A DNA stretch of 64,000 nt from Piscinibacter sp. HJYY11 (GTDB lineage: Bacteria > Pseudomonadota > Gammaproteobacteria > Burkholderiales > Burkholderiaceae_C): contig NZ_JAERQZ010000001.1 in the NCBI RefSeq assembly GCF_016735515.1, positions 1,178,001 through 1,242,000 of the forward strand, in the 5' to 3' direction. Below the pieces are notes generated by a model. That model did not search any database and was not told the origin of the DNA. It worked only from the letters and a program-made list of their open reading frames with translations. The translations under genes were made by a program, and so were the position numbers. Below, piece by piece: positions 19,700 through 29,294 of the stretch; positions within the stretch are counted from its first letter, which is position 1, and each line of letters starts with the position of its first letter.

Positions 19700-20295
19700 C
19701 GCGTGGGCATTCCGTCCGGCGCGAACGCCGGCGTCGCCGGCAGCGGGGCCACGTTGAGGCCTTGCGTCCCGGGTGCATCGCCCAGCGTGGTGATGGCGCC
19801 GATGCCAAGATCGCCCGTCGCGCCGACGGCGCGGTAGCGCCACTGCAGCTGGTTGCGCCAGGCGCCCGCACGCTCGAAGTTGCGGTCGACCCCAAGCTGG
19901 ACCTTCGCCCCGCGGCTCGACAACACGCCGAGTGCCTCCTGCATCGCGGTGCGCACCGGGGGGCCGGGCATGTGCTCGGCCCACACCGTGCACTGGCGCC
20001 CGGTGGCGGCGGCCAGAAGCACCTGGCCTCGCGTGCCAGGCGCCGCCAGCACGCTCCCCGGCTGCCCGGCGAGCAGGCCGTCCATGCTGCCGCGCATCGG
20101 GTCCACCGGCTCGAAACCTTGCGACAGCGCCCAGTCGACCGCAGCGCCCTCTTCCGCGCTAGTCTGCACGCAGGCCTGAACAAAGATGCGCGCCGCGCCC
20201 TGGGGCGTGGCCCAGGCCGACAGCGGCGGCGGGTTCTGCTGCGCCGACACCAGCCCCGCGCAGGTACTCAACAACACACCCAGGACACGCCTCAT
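19696..20295 (-). CDS. Secreted protein of unknown function, coupled to a hydrolase
   Basis: The product is 199 residues. The signal peptide is MRRVLGVLLSTCAGLVSAQ. The mature protein has AARIFVQACVQTSAEEGAAV and GRQCTVWAEHMPGPPV, giving two cysteines that could form a disulfide. This looks like the small periplasmic family sometimes labelled NMCC_0638-like, but that is recollection. The four-base overlap with the hydrolase start suggests the two products work together or in fixed ratio. Confidence 0.75.
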   Translation of the reverse strand: MRRVLGVLLSTCAGLVSAQQNPPPLSAWATPQGAARIFVQACVQTSAEEGAAVDWALSQGFEPVDPMRGSMDGLLAGQPGSVLAAPGTRGQVLLAAATGRQCTVWAEHMPGPPVRTAMQEALGVLSSRGAKVQLGVDRNFERAGAWRNQLQWRYRAVGATGDLGIGAITTLGDAPGTQGLNVAPLPATPAFAPDGMPTR

Positions 20296-20328
20296 GCCAA
20301 GTCTCCTTCGGCCGTGATGATGAAACGA

Positions 20329-20355
20329 AAACGCCCGCTCATGGAGCGGGCGTTT
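20329..20355 (-). terminator. Rho-independent terminator of alaS
   Basis: A perfect 12-bp stem (AAACGCCCGCTC / GAGCGGGCGTTT) with a 3-nt loop lies 39 bp downstream of the alaS stop. Read leftward, it is followed by TTTTCGTTTC, a serviceable U-rich tail. Confidence 0.88.
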
Positions 20356-20393
20356 CCATCAGCTTGCAAGCGGTGGTGTCAAAGGTGGTGGTG

Positions 20394-23021
20394 TCACACC
20401 CGCTCGGCCACCCAGCCCTGCACAGACGCCAAAGCCGCGCCCAGGTTCTTCGGGTCGGTGCCGCCGGCCATCGCCATGTCGGGCTTGCCGCCGCCCTTGC
20501 CGCCGACCTGCTGGGCCACGAAGTTGACGAGTTCGCCAGCCTTGACCTTGCCGGTGCTGTCTGCCGTGACCCCCGCCGCGATCTGGACCTTGCCGCCCTC
20601 GACTGCTGCCAGCACGATGGCCGCGCTCTTGAGCTTGTCCTTCAACTTGTCCATCGTCTCGCGCAGGGCCTTGGCGTCGGCGCCTTCGAGCGTGGCCGCC
20701 AGCACCTTGATGCCCTTCACGTCGACAGCCTTGGCGAGCAGTTCATCGCCTTGCGATGACGCCAGCTTGCCCTTGAGCGCCGCGACTTCCTTCTCGAGCG
20801 CGCGCACCTGGTCGAGCACGCTGGCCACGCGCGACGGCACGTCCTGCGGCGAGACCTTCAGCGAACCGGCCAGGCCATTCACCGTGTGCTCGAGGTTGCG
20901 CAGGTACGCGAGCGCGTTGTCCCCCGTCACCGCCTCGACACGGCGGATGCCGGCGGCCACGCCGCCCTCGCCCACGATCTTGAAGAGTCCGATGTCGCCG
21001 GTGCGGCCCACGTGCGTGCCGCCGCAGAGCTCCTTGCTGCTGCCGATGCTGAGCACACGCACGGTGTCGCCGTACTTCTCGCCGAAGAGCATCATCGCGC
21101 CGCTCTTCTGCGCATCGTCCAGCGCCATCACTTCGGCGGTGGCGCCGGCATTGGCCAGGATCTCGGCGTTGACGATGGCTTCGACTTTCGCGATCTGCTC
21201 CTCGGTCAAAGGGCCGGTGTGGGCAAAGTCGAAACGGGTGCGGTCGGCGTTGACCAGCGAGCCCTTCTGCTGCACGTGGCCGCCCAGCACTTCGCGCAGC
21301 GCCTTGTGCATCAGGTGGGTCGCGCTGTGGTTGCGCACGGTCCGGGCGCGGCGCTCCATGTCGACCTTCGCGGTGAACACGTCGCCGACTTTGACCTCGC
21401 CTTCGGCGATGCGGCCGTGGTGGCCGTACACGTCGGCCTGGATCTTGAGCGTGTCGTCGATCACCACGCGCGTGGTGGCGTTGCGCAACTCGCCCGCGTC
21501 GCCTACCTGACCGCCGCTCTCGGCGTAGAACGGTGTGTGGTCGAGCACCACCACCACGTCGTCGCCGGCGCGGGCCACGTCGACGGCGCTGCCGTCCACG
21601 TAGATCGCGGTGACCTGCGCGCCCTCACGGGCCAGCTCGTTGTAGCCGTGGAAGGTGGTCGGCGCGCCCTTGTACTCCAGGCCCTGGGCCATCTTGAACT
21701 TGCCGGCTTCGCGGGCGCGCTGCTTCTGCTCTTCCAGCAGCACGTTGAAGCGCGCTTCGTCGACTTTCAGGCCGCGCTCGCGGCACACATCGCCGGTCAG
21801 GTCGACCGGGAAGCCGTAGGTGTCGTGCAGCTTGAAGGCGGTGTCGCCGTCGAGCACCGCGGGCTTTGCGGCCAGCGCGGTCTCGAGGATCTCCATGCCG
21901 CGCTCGATGGTCTGGAAGAAGCGCTCTTCTTCCTGCTTGAGCACTTCGGTCGCGCGGGCGGCACCGGTGCGCAGCTCGGGATAGGCCTCGCCCATCTGCT
22001 CGACCAGCGCCGGCACCAGCGAATAGAAGAAGGGCTTGCGCGCGCCCAGCTTGTAGCCGTGGCGGATGGCACGGCGGGCGATGCGGCGCAGCACGTAGCC
22101 GCGGCCGGCGTTGCCCGGGATCACGCCGTCGACCACGGTGAAGGTGCAGGCGCGGATGTGGTCGGCGATCACCTTCAGGCTGGGCGAATCCGGGTCGACG
22201 TCCTTGCCGCCCGCGCCTTCCACGGCCTTGCGGGCCGCGGCCAGCAGCGCGACGAAAAGGTCGATCTCGTAGTTGCTGTGCACATGCTGCAGCACCGCGG
22301 TGATGCGCTCCAGGCCCATGCCGGTGTCGACGCTCGGCTTGGGCAGCTTGTGCATCACGCCGTCTTCGGTGCGGTTGAACTGCATGAAGACGTTGTTCCA
22401 GATCTCGATGTAGCGGTCACCGTCTTCATCCGGCGACCCGGGGGGGCCGCCCGCGACCTCGGGGCCGTGGTCGTAGAAGATCTCGGTGCACGGGCCGCAG
22501 GGGCCGGTGTCGCCCATCATCCAGAAGTTGTCGGAGGCGTAGCGCGCGCCCTTGTTGTCGCCGATGCGCACGATGCGCTCGGCCGGCACGCCCACCACCT
22601 TGTTCCAGATGTCGTAGGCCTCGTCGTCTTCGGCGTAGACGGTGACCCACAGCTTCTCGGCCGGCAGCTTGTAGACCTTGGTCAGCAGCTCCCAGGCGTA
22701 CTGGATGGCATCGTGCTTGAAGTAGTCGCCGAAGCTGAAGTTGCCCAGCATCTCGAAGAACGTGTGGTGGCGTGCGGTGTAGCCCACGTTGTCGAGGTCG
22801 TTGTGCTTGCCGCCGGCGCGGATGCACTTCTGCGAGGTGGCAGCGCGGGTGTAGGGGCGCTTGTCGAAGCCGAGGAAGACGTCCTTGAACTGGTTCATCC
22901 CGGCGTTGGTGAACAGGAGCGTCGGGTCGTCGCCCGGCACCACCGGGCTCGAGCCCACGATGGTGTGGCCCTTGGACTCGAAGAACTTCAGGAACTGCGA
23001 ACGGATTTCAGAGGCTTTCAT
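20394..23021 (-). CDS. alaS: Alanyl-tRNA synthetase
   Basis: AlaS (875 residues) charges tRNA-Ala. The N-terminal class II catalytic core starts [15 protein letters not shown] and contains GMNQFKD and the [14 protein letters not shown] region. The editing domain carries the zinc ligands in [11 protein letters not shown] and CGGTHV. A C-terminal oligomerisation/C-Ala domain follows. The length and order of parts are canonical. The gene stands alone, with a good terminator after it. Confidence 0.97.
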   Translation of the reverse strand: MKASEIRSQFLKFFESKGHTIVGSSPVVPGDDPTLLFTNAGMNQFKDVFLGFDKRPYTRAATSQKCIRAGGKHNDLDNVGYTARHHTFFEMLGNFSFGDYFKHDAIQYAWELLTKVYKLPAEKLWVTVYAEDDEAYDIWNKVVGVPAERIVRIGDNKGARYASDNFWMMGDTGPCGPCTEIFYDHGPEVAGGPPGSPDEDGDRYIEIWNNVFMQFNRTEDGVMHKLPKPSVDTGMGLERITAVLQHVHSNYEIDLFVALLAAARKAVEGAGGKDVDPDSPSLKVIADHIRACTFTVVDGVIPGNAGRGYVLRRIARRAIRHGYKLGARKPFFYSLVPALVEQMGEAYPELRTGAARATEVLKQEEERFFQTIERGMEILETALAAKPAVLDGDTAFKLHDTYGFPVDLTGDVCRERGLKVDEARFNVLLEEQKQRAREAGKFKMAQGLEYKGAPTTFHGYNELAREGAQVTAIYVDGSAVDVARAGDDVVVVLDHTPFYAESGGQVGDAGELRNATTRVVIDDTLKIQADVYGHHGRIAEGEVKVGDVFTAKVDMERRARTVRNHSATHLMHKALREVLGGHVQQKGSLVNADRTRFDFAHTGPLTEEQIAKVEAIVNAEILANAGATAEVMALDDAQKSGAMMLFGEKYGDTVRVLSIGSSKELCGGTHVGRTGDIGLFKIVGEGGVAAGIRRVEAVTGDNALAYLRNLEHTVNGLAGSLKVSPQDVPSRVASVLDQVRALEKEVAALKGKLASSQGDELLAKAVDVKGIKVLAATLEGADAKALRETMDKLKDKLKSAAIVLAAVEGGKVQIAAGVTADSTGKVKAGELVNFVAQQVGGKGGGKPDMAMAGGTDPKNLGAALASVQGWVAERV

Positions 23022-23173
23022 GCCAATCGCTTTCTCGGGGGAGGAACCCGCGGTAAGTGCTTGATTTACCGGGGGTCGCGATTATAGGTGGCGCCCCTCT
23101 GGCGAAGCCGCGTGCGGGGAGATGCCAGGACGTGCGACTTATCATGGTCCGAGCCCCAGCCGGAGACAAAACC

Positions 23174-24652
23174 ATGGACATGAAAACATCCCCCCTCGCC
23201 CTGTTGGCCGACCAGGGCCTGCTCAGGAACAACGCCCTCGTCAACGGCGAATGGATCGGCGGCAGCGCCCGTTTCGACGTGGTCGACCCGGCCACCGGGC
23301 AGAAGCTGGTCGACGTGGCCAACCTCGGCGCCGCCGAGACCCGCCAGGCGCTGGACGCCGCCAATGCCGCCTGGCCGCTCTGGCGCAGCAAGACCGCCAA
23401 GGAGCGCGCCACGGTGATGATGAAGTGGTTCCACCTGCTGCATCAGCACGCCGACGACCTGGCGCGCATCATGACGGCCGAGCAGGGCAAGCCGCTCGCC
23501 GAGGCCAAGGGCGAGGTGATCTACGGCGCGAGCTTCATCGAGTGGTTTGCCGAAGAAGCGCGGCGCGTCTACGGCGAGACCGTGCCCACCACCGACAACA
23601 ACAAGCGCTACCTCGTCATCAAACAGGCGATGGGCGTGGCGGCGGCCATCACGCCGTGGAACTTCCCGATCGCGATGATCACGCGCAAGGTGGCACCGGC
23701 GCTCGCAGCCGGCTGCCCGGTGGTGATCAAGCCAGCCGAGCAGACGCCGCTGTCGGCCCTGGCCGTTGCCGAACTGGCTCAACGTGCCGGCATGCCCGCC
23801 GGCGTGCTCAACATCATCACGGCCGACGGCGCCAACTCGATCGAGGTGGGCAAGGTGCTGTGCGCGAGCGACATCGTGCGCCATCTCTCCTTCACCGGCT
23901 CCACCGAGGTGGGGCGGATCCTCGCGGCGCAATGCGCGCCGACGATCAAGAAGCTCTCGCTGGAGCTGGGCGGCAACGCGCCCTTCATCGTGTTCGACGA
24001 TGCCGACCTCGACAGCGCCGCCGAAGGCGCACTCGCCAGCAAGTACCGCAACGCCGGCCAGACCTGCGTCTGCGCCAACCGGCTCTACGTGCAGGACAGC
24101 GTGTACGACGCCTTCGTGGCCAAGCTCACCGAGAAGGCGAAGTCGATCAAGGTCGGCAACGGCTTCGAATCCGGCGTGACGCAAGGCCCGCTGATCGACG
24201 ACGCGGCCATCGCCAAAGTCGAGAAACACGTGGCCGACGCCATGGCCAAGGGCGGCAAGGTGCTCACCGGCGGCAAGAAGATCGGCGACCGCTTCTACGA
24301 GCCGACGGTGATCGCCAACGCGACGAGCGACATGCTCTGCGCCCGCGAAGAAACCTTCGGCCCGGTGGCGCCGGTGTTCCGCTTCAAGACCGAGGCGGAG
24401 GCGATTGCCGCGGCCAACAACACCGAGTTCGGGCTGGCCAGCTACTTCTACAGCCGCGACGTGGGCCGCATCTTCCGCGTGGGCGAAGCGCTGGAGTACG
24501 GCATGGTGGGCATCAACACCGGCCTGATCTCGACCGCGGAAGTGCCGTTTGGCGGCGTGAAGCAATCAGGCCTGGGCCGCGAAGGTTCTCACCACGGCAT
24601 CGACGACTACGTCGAGATCAAGTACCTCTGCTTGGGCGACATCAACAGGTAG
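23174..24652 (+). CDS. gabD: Succinate-semialdehyde dehydrogenase (NAD(P)+)
   Basis: The product is 492 residues of the aldehyde dehydrogenase superfamily. The key motifs are ITPWNFPIAM (159-168), FTGSTEVG (cofactor loop), catalytic E264 in LELGG and catalytic C298 in GQTCVC. The second Cys two residues later is typical of GabD, which oxidises succinate semialdehyde to succinate in GABA breakdown. The start at 23174 was chosen over an in-frame upstream extension with no coding character. No gabT lies nearby. Its stop is 1 bp from the convergent GGDEF-like gene. Confidence 0.92.
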   Translation: MDMKTSPLALLADQGLLRNNALVNGEWIGGSARFDVVDPATGQKLVDVANLGAAETRQALDAANAAWPLWRSKTAKERATVMMKWFHLLHQHADDLARIMTAEQGKPLAEAKGEVIYGASFIEWFAEEARRVYGETVPTTDNNKRYLVIKQAMGVAAAITPWNFPIAMITRKVAPALAAGCPVVIKPAEQTPLSALAVAELAQRAGMPAGVLNIITADGANSIEVGKVLCASDIVRHLSFTGSTEVGRILAAQCAPTIKKLSLELGGNAPFIVFDDADLDSAAEGALASKYRNAGQTCVCANRLYVQDSVYDAFVAKLTEKAKSIKVGNGFESGVTQGPLIDDAAIAKVEKHVADAMAKGGKVLTGGKKIGDRFYEPTVIANATSDMLCAREETFGPVAPVFRFKTEAEAIAAANNTEFGLASYFYSRDVGRIFRVGEALEYGMVGINTGLISTAEVPFGGVKQSGLGREGSHHGIDDYVEIKYLCLGDINR

Positions 24653-24653
24653 T

Positions 24654-25535
24654 TCAGTCGTTCGCCGAGTCCTGCATGCCATAGGCGCCGAGCAAGGCGC
24701 CGGTGGATGCATGCCGCAGCAGCGGCTCGGGCTGCTTGCCGTCATCGGGATACTGCGCCACACCCACATGCGCCGTGATCGGCACTTCGGTCCCGGCGAT
24801 CTTGAACGGGTCGCGCAGCGAGCGCAGCAGCTTCTGCACCACGTATTCCGCATCGGTCGCCGATTCGGTCGACGGCAGCAGCACCGCGAACACATCCCCG
24901 CCCAGCGACGCGACCACGTCGCTCGCGCGCACGCCGGCACGCAGGCGCACCGCGATCTTGCGGCGCACAACGTTGGCCGACTCCACGCCGTGGCCGCTCT
25001 CCACGCCCTGCAGCCCTTCGATGCGGAACGCCAGCACGCTCACCGGCTTGGGCTCGCGCTCGCGCAAGGCGAGCAGCTGGCTCATGTGCTCGATCAGCTG
25101 CTGTCGGTTGGGAAGGCCGGTGCCCAAATCGGTGGCGTAGGCCTTGCGCGCCTCCACCTCGACCTGCTTGCGCTGGACCGCCAGCCGCACGCGCTGGGCG
25201 AGCGACCCGGCATCGGCGTGCAGCACCACGTCCTGCACGCCGGTGTTGAGCAGCCGCTGCTGGGTGGCGGCATCGATCGCGTCGGCCAGCACCAGCACCG
25301 CGGCATCGGCGCACACCGCTGACAGCGCCGCCCACGGGATGGGCGCTGCCTTGGCGCCGGACGGCAGGCACACGAGCGCGGCCTCGGCATTGGCAATCGC
25401 GTCGCGGGAGGCCTGCACGCTCAGGTCTTGCACCGCGTTCGCCGTGAAGGGGCCCCATGCCCCAGCGTCGGGCAGGTCGAAGGCCGGCGACTCAGGCCGG
25501 TCCACCCACACGACACGAAGCAGCTTGTCAGTCAT
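24654..25535 (-). CDS. Degenerate GGDEF-domain protein with receiver-like N-terminus
   Basis: The product is 293 residues. Residues 1-125 look like a receiver-type alpha/beta fold without an obvious phosphoacceptor Asp in context. Residues about 130-290 are a GGDEF domain: DLGTGLPNRQQLIEHM is the usual opening. The signature, however, reads GGDVF (212-216) instead of GGDEF. The upstream metal-site segment reads RIEGL where active enzymes have D-I-D-H-F. Loss of these acidic metal ligands predicts no diguanylate cyclase activity. A GTP- or c-di-GMP-sensing or scaffolding role is inference. Confidence 0.8.
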   Translation of the reverse strand: MTDKLLRVVWVDRPESPAFDLPDAGAWGPFTANAVQDLSVQASRDAIANAEAALVCLPSGAKAAPIPWAALSAVCADAAVLVLADAIDAATQQRLLNTGVQDVVLHADAGSLAQRVRLAVQRKQVEVEARKAYATDLGTGLPNRQQLIEHMSQLLALREREPKPVSVLAFRIEGLQGVESGHGVESANVVRRKIAVRLRAGVRASDVVASLGGDVFAVLLPSTESATDAEYVVQKLLRSLRDPFKIAGTEVPITAHVGVAQYPDDGKQPEPLLRHASTGALLGAYGMQDSAND

Positions 25536-25572
25536 GCCCGGCTCTCCCCACGACGTGGCTCATCAACGACAA

Positions 25573-25590
25573 GGGCCGCAAAAGCGGCCC
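25573..25590 (-). terminator. Hairpin downstream of tRNA-Gly
   Basis: A 7-bp stem (GGGCCGC / GCGGCCC) with an AAAA loop lies 15 bp beyond the 3' end of the tRNA gene in its direction of transcription. The following bases (TTGTCGTTG) give only a weak U-tract. It is probably the tRNA terminator, or protects the 3' end. Confidence 0.6.
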
Positions 25591-25605
25591 TGCGGTATGG
25601 GAATG

Positions 25606-25679
25606 TGGAGCGGGTGAAGGGAATCGAACCCTCGTATGAAGCTTGGGAAGCTGCCGTTCTACCATTGAACTACACCCGC
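25606..25679 (-). tRNA. tRNA-Gly (anticodon CCC)
   Basis: Seventy-four bases including an encoded CCA fold as a tRNA. The acceptor is GCGGGTG paired with CACCCGC, the D-arm is GTTC...GAAC, and the T-arm is GAGGG TTCGATT CCCTT with one terminal wobble. The anticodon loop TTCCCAA gives anticodon CCC, reading GGG codons. The sequence is very close to the standard bacterial tRNA-Gly(CCC). One oddity is the second anticodon-stem pair, C28-U42, which is a mismatch (stem GCAGC / GCTTC). Confidence 0.93.
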
Positions 25680-25724
25680 AATGTGGCGCGGATTCTAGCG
25701 TGGCGGCCAAAGCGCCCTCGCGCG

Positions 25725-26630
25725 TCACCAGAACAGGAGCCACAGCAGCGCAATGATCAAGGCCCACTTGCCCACGTAGTACAGCCGACGGTTGGCTGCC
25801 TTCAAGGCCTTGGCCTTCAGCCGCGCCGCGTAGAGGTGGCGGAAGAAGCGGTTGATGCCCCCCACCGAATCGTGCTCGGTTTCGACGTTCTGGCTCGACG
25901 CTGCGGCCATCACGTGGGTGGCGAAGAACCGGTTGAACCAGCGCATGGCCTTCGTGTGCAGGGGCCGCTCGACGTCGCAGAACAGCACCACCCGCTGCTG
26001 CTCGGTGGTGTTTTCGGCGTAGTGGATATAGGTCTCGTCGAACATCACGGCCTCGCCGTCGCGCCAGTGGTAGCGCTGGCCGTCGACCTCGATGAAGCAG
26101 CCCGGGTCGTTGGGCGTGGCGAGACCGAGGTGATAGCGCAGAGAGCCCGCATAAGGGTCGCGGTGCCGTGTGAGACGGGCGCCTGGTGGCAACGACGCGA
26201 ACATCGCCGCCTTGATGCTCGGAATGCTCTTGAGCAACGCCACGGTCTGCGGGCACTGCAGCTGAGCTGACGGCAACTCCTTGCCGTACCACATCAGGTG
26301 AAAGCGCTTCCAGCCGGTGCGGAAGAACGAGTTGAATCCGATGTCGTTGTAGCCCGTTGCCGCCCGGATCTGCCCGCTGTCCTGCAGCTGCAGGGCTTCG
26401 TCGCGGATCGTCTGCCAATGCGCGGCGAGGGGCGCGAGCTCGGGAAAGTCGCGGGTGTCGAGGTAAGCCGACGCACGCACGCGCGAGAAGAGATACATCA
26501 GCGCGTTGACCGGCGCCAGCAGGATGGTGAAGTCGAGCGCCCGCTTGAGCTCGAAGCGCTCGCGGCCGCGTAGGTGGGCGTACAGCGCCGACGCGACGAA
26601 GGCCAGGAGCACCCAGTGTCTGAGGACCAT
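25725..26630 (-). CDS. LpxO-like membrane-anchored Fe(II)/2-oxoglutarate hydroxylase
   Basis: The product is 301 residues of the aspartyl/asparaginyl beta-hydroxylase fold. An N-terminal membrane helix (WVLLAFVASALYAHLRGR) and the MYLFSRV...YLD..DFPELAPL segment are typical of LpxO, which adds a 2-OH group to an acyl chain of lipid A. Iron ligands are H156 and D158 (TRHRD) with H203 (YIHYAENT). R213 would bind 2-oxoglutarate. A C-terminal hydrophobic helix ends the protein. The start at 26630 was chosen at the membrane anchor; the frame is open further upstream but non-coding in character. It is divergent from the secreted serine hydrolase. Confidence 0.85.
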   Translation of the reverse strand: MVLRHWVLLAFVASALYAHLRGRERFELKRALDFTILLAPVNALMYLFSRVRASAYLDTRDFPELAPLAAHWQTIRDEALQLQDSGQIRAATGYNDIGFNSFFRTGWKRFHLMWYGKELPSAQLQCPQTVALLKSIPSIKAAMFASLPPGARLTRHRDPYAGSLRYHLGLATPNDPGCFIEVDGQRYHWRDGEAVMFDETYIHYAENTTEQQRVVLFCDVERPLHTKAMRWFNRFFATHVMAAASSQNVETEHDSVGGINRFFRHLYAARLKAKALKAANRRLYYVGKWALIIALLWLLFW

Positions 26631-26844
26631 GGCCGCGGATTCTGTGGTTGCACCAATAGCTGAGTGAAAACCCGGGGATCTACTCGCACGCCTGCTCGAT
26701 ACAAGGCCGCACTCCAAACCGGGCTTGCAGCGTCGAGCGCCTGTTTCCCACCAGAGAACGCGGCCTCGGGAAATCGATATTCGCTGTTTTTGCACGGTAA
26801 TCCATATTTGCGGCCCCAACAAAGAAGTTCCAAGGAGACATCGC

Positions 26845-28482
26845 ATGACTTTCCCCCTCAGCCGCCTCGGGCACGCGACCCGGATGCTCTGCGGCCTCGG
26901 CCTGACCGTCGTCGCTGCGGCCGCCCAGGCCGACGTGCTGCTCGACCAGAGCTTCAGCGCCGGCCTCGGCGGCTTCACGTCGAGCGGCAGTGTCAGCACC
27001 GGCAGCTACGGCGCACGCATGACCGCGTCGGCGTTCAGCACCGACGGCGCCATCCGTTCGGCGCCCATCAGCACCGTCGGCTTCAGCAACCTCACGCTGC
27101 AGTTCAGCCGCAGCTCCACCGGTCTCGACACCGGTGAGGCCGGCATCGTCGAGTTCTCCACCAACGGCAGCACCTACACCGTGCTCGAGTCCAGCAACAG
27201 CGCGTCGGGCGCCGCCACCTTCGCGTTGCCGACCACCGCCGCCGGCCAGGCCACGCTCTACATCCGCTTCCGCGTCAACGCCAACAGCAGCACCGAGTCG
27301 TACACCGTCACCAACGCCCGCATCGAAGGCACGCGCACCGGCAACCCGCCGACGGGTGGCCTCACCGACCCGGGCACCGGCCCGTGGACGCTGGTCTCGC
27401 CCTCCAACGTGGCCAACGAATGCAAGCTCGACCCGAGCGCCTTGCAGCAGGCCAACCGCACCCTCGGCCTGTCGTACGCGATCGTGCGCTACGGCAAGCT
27501 CTGCCACGAGTACTACCCGAGCGGGCGCGACACGGCGAGCCAAGTCTATTCGACGACGAAGACCATGGGCGCCCTGACGATCGGCGCGCTGATCCACCAG
27601 ACCCGGAACATCCCCGCCACGACCACGCGCAAGCGCGGCCCGCTGGGCGAGTTCCAGCGCATCGACCACTGGCTCGACAGCTTCACCTTCCACCGCGACT
27701 CGACGACCGCCCACGTGCTGGGCATGGTGAGCGACGCGTCGTCGAGCCTCAGCTACCCGAACCGCGAGTTCGTCTACGACACCGTCGGCAGCGATGCGAT
27801 CAACCGCCTGAGCGACGTCGTCAACACCGTCGTCGCGCAGGACACCACCCGCCTGGGCAGCAACATCGGCGCCTTCTGGACGCGCTACCTGGCGCAGCCG
27901 CTGGGCTTCGAGAACTCGACCTGGGGCAGCTCGTCGTCGAGCAAGAACTTCGCGACCAGCTGGCAGACCACCATCCGCGACATGGCGCGCCTGGGCCTGC
28001 TGATGAACAACGGCGGCGTGTGGGGTGGCCAGCGCCTGGTCGACGTGAACTACCTGTACAACCTGGCGCACACCTCGTTCGAGGACGCCAACACCCGCTA
28101 CGGCTACCTGACCTGGCTCAACGAGGCCGACTCCTGTGCACCCAAGCCGCAGTACCGCAGCTACCCGCACGGCCCGGTCTCGGGCGCACCGAACTGCGGC
28201 CGCACGACGGGCTGCCCGGCGCAGCAGCACGACGTGGGCGTGTTCTTCGCGGCCGGCCTTGGCGGCCAGTACATCATCGTGCACCGTGGCCTCGACATGG
28301 TGATCGTGGTGAAGGACTCCGGTGGGCAGTCGGGCGAGGAGCCCGGCCGCTTCTGGCAGGCAATCCGCCCAGCCGTGGTGGCGCTCGACCCGACCTACCG
28401 CGGCAACAACGCTGCCTTCTGCTCGGCCTACGGCGCAGGCAACTACGCCCCCGACCTGAAGCTGTGGGAAGGCGGGCGCTGA
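26845..28482 (+). CDS. Secreted serine hydrolase (class C beta-lactamase fold) with N-terminal beta-sandwich
   Basis: The product is 545 residues. A signal peptide (cleavage near AAAQA, residue 29) precedes a Ser/Thr/Gly-rich beta domain (about 30-165) and a Pro/Gly linker. A serine beta-lactamase-like domain follows from about 185. The nucleophile motif is STTK (S236, K239), and GLGGQ near the C-terminus fits the third motif. The usual YxN appears as YDT, so the base may differ. Paired cysteines (CHEYY, NCGRTTGC) suggest disulfides. It may be an exported esterase or amidase; the substrate is unknown. The start has an AAGGAG site 8 bp upstream. Confidence 0.82.
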   Translation: MTFPLSRLGHATRMLCGLGLTVVAAAAQADVLLDQSFSAGLGGFTSSGSVSTGSYGARMTASAFSTDGAIRSAPISTVGFSNLTLQFSRSSTGLDTGEAGIVEFSTNGSTYTVLESSNSASGAATFALPTTAAGQATLYIRFRVNANSSTESYTVTNARIEGTRTGNPPTGGLTDPGTGPWTLVSPSNVANECKLDPSALQQANRTLGLSYAIVRYGKLCHEYYPSGRDTASQVYSTTKTMGALTIGALIHQTRNIPATTTRKRGPLGEFQRIDHWLDSFTFHRDSTTAHVLGMVSDASSSLSYPNREFVYDTVGSDAINRLSDVVNTVVAQDTTRLGSNIGAFWTRYLAQPLGFENSTWGSSSSSKNFATSWQTTIRDMARLGLLMNNGGVWGGQRLVDVNYLYNLAHTSFEDANTRYGYLTWLNEADSCAPKPQYRSYPHGPVSGAPNCGRTTGCPAQQHDVGVFFAAGLGGQYIIVHRGLDMVIVVKDSGGQSGEEPGRFWQAIRPAVVALDPTYRGNNAAFCSAYGAGNYAPDLKLWEGGR

Positions 28483-28507
28483 TCACTCGCATCCAACCCG
28501 AGTGACA

Positions 28508-28533
28508 CCCCGGCCGGCGCGAGCCGGCCGGGG
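28508..28533. terminator. Strong GC hairpin after the serine hydrolase gene
   Basis: A perfect 11-bp stem (CCCCGGCCGGC / GCCGGCCGGGG) closes a GCGA tetraloop 26 bp after the stop codon. There is no T-run, so it could act as a transcript-stabilising hairpin or a rho-assisted terminator. Confidence 0.6.
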
Positions 28534-28598
28534 ACATCGACCGAAGCGCGTGGAACGAAGAGGCCGAACCCGGCCTGCGGGCACAATGCGGCCCCTCC

Positions 28599-29294
28599 AT
28601 GAGCGACGACACCTCTTCCCCACCCCAGCGACGCGGCATCAAGAGCTTCGTCGTCCGCGCCGGCCGCATGGGCACCGGCCAGATCCGCGCGCTCGAGACG
28701 CTCGGGCCGCGCTTCGTGCTGCCCTATGAGGCGAAGCTGCTCGACCCCTCCGCCGTCTTCGGCCGCGAGGCCCCGCTCGTGCTGGAGATCGGCTTCGGCA
28801 TGGGCCAGGCCACGGCCCAGATCGCCGGCACCCTGCCCGGCACCAATTTCCTCGGGGTCGAGGTGCACACCCCGGGCGTGGGGGCGCTGCTCAAGCTCAT
28901 CGACGAACAGCAACTGAGCAACCTGCGCATCGTGCAGCACGACGCAGTCGACGTGCTGGAGCACATGCTCGCCCCTGGCTCGCTCGCCGGCGTGCACATC
29001 TTCTTTCCCGATCCGTGGCACAAGAAGAAGCACAACAAGCGGCGGCTGGTCCAGGCGCCCTTCGTGGCCAAGCTCGTGACGCGCCTCGCGCCCGGCGGCT
29101 ACTTGCATTGCGCCACCGACTGGCAGCCGTATGCCGAGCAGATGCTGGAAGTGCTGTCGGCCGAGCCCGGCCTGCGCAACACGGCCGAGGGCTACGCGCC
29201 CAAGCCGGAGTACCGACCGCTCACCAAGTTCGAGAACCGTGGCCTCAAGCTCGGCCACGGGGTCTGGGATCTGGTGTTCACGCGGCCCACGTGA
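28599..29294 (+). CDS. trmB: tRNA (guanine-N7)-methyltransferase
   Basis: TrmB (231 residues) forms m7G at position 46 of tRNAs. The SAM motif is LEIGFGMGQ (62-70), followed by [15 protein letters not shown]. The catalytic and RNA-binding motif [16 protein letters not shown] is diagnostic. The C-terminus carries TKFENRG, also conserved. The 3' end overlaps the convergent uppP gene by 17 bp. Confidence 0.97.
   Translation: MSDDTSSPPQRRGIKSFVVRAGRMGTGQIRALETLGPRFVLPYEAKLLDPSAVFGREAPLVLEIGFGMGQATAQIAGTLPGTNFLGVEVHTPGVGALLKLIDEQQLSNLRIVQHDAVDVLEHMLAPGSLAGVHIFFPDPWHKKKHNKRRLVQAPFVAKLVTRLAPGGYLHCATDWQPYAEQMLEVLSAEPGLRNTAEGYAPKPEYRPLTKFENRGLKLGHGVWDLVFTRPT

Noticed and set aside
20886..23087. Rightward open frame of over 700 codons opposite alaS
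   Set aside because: AlaS is unmistakable on the other strand; the frame has shadow composition.
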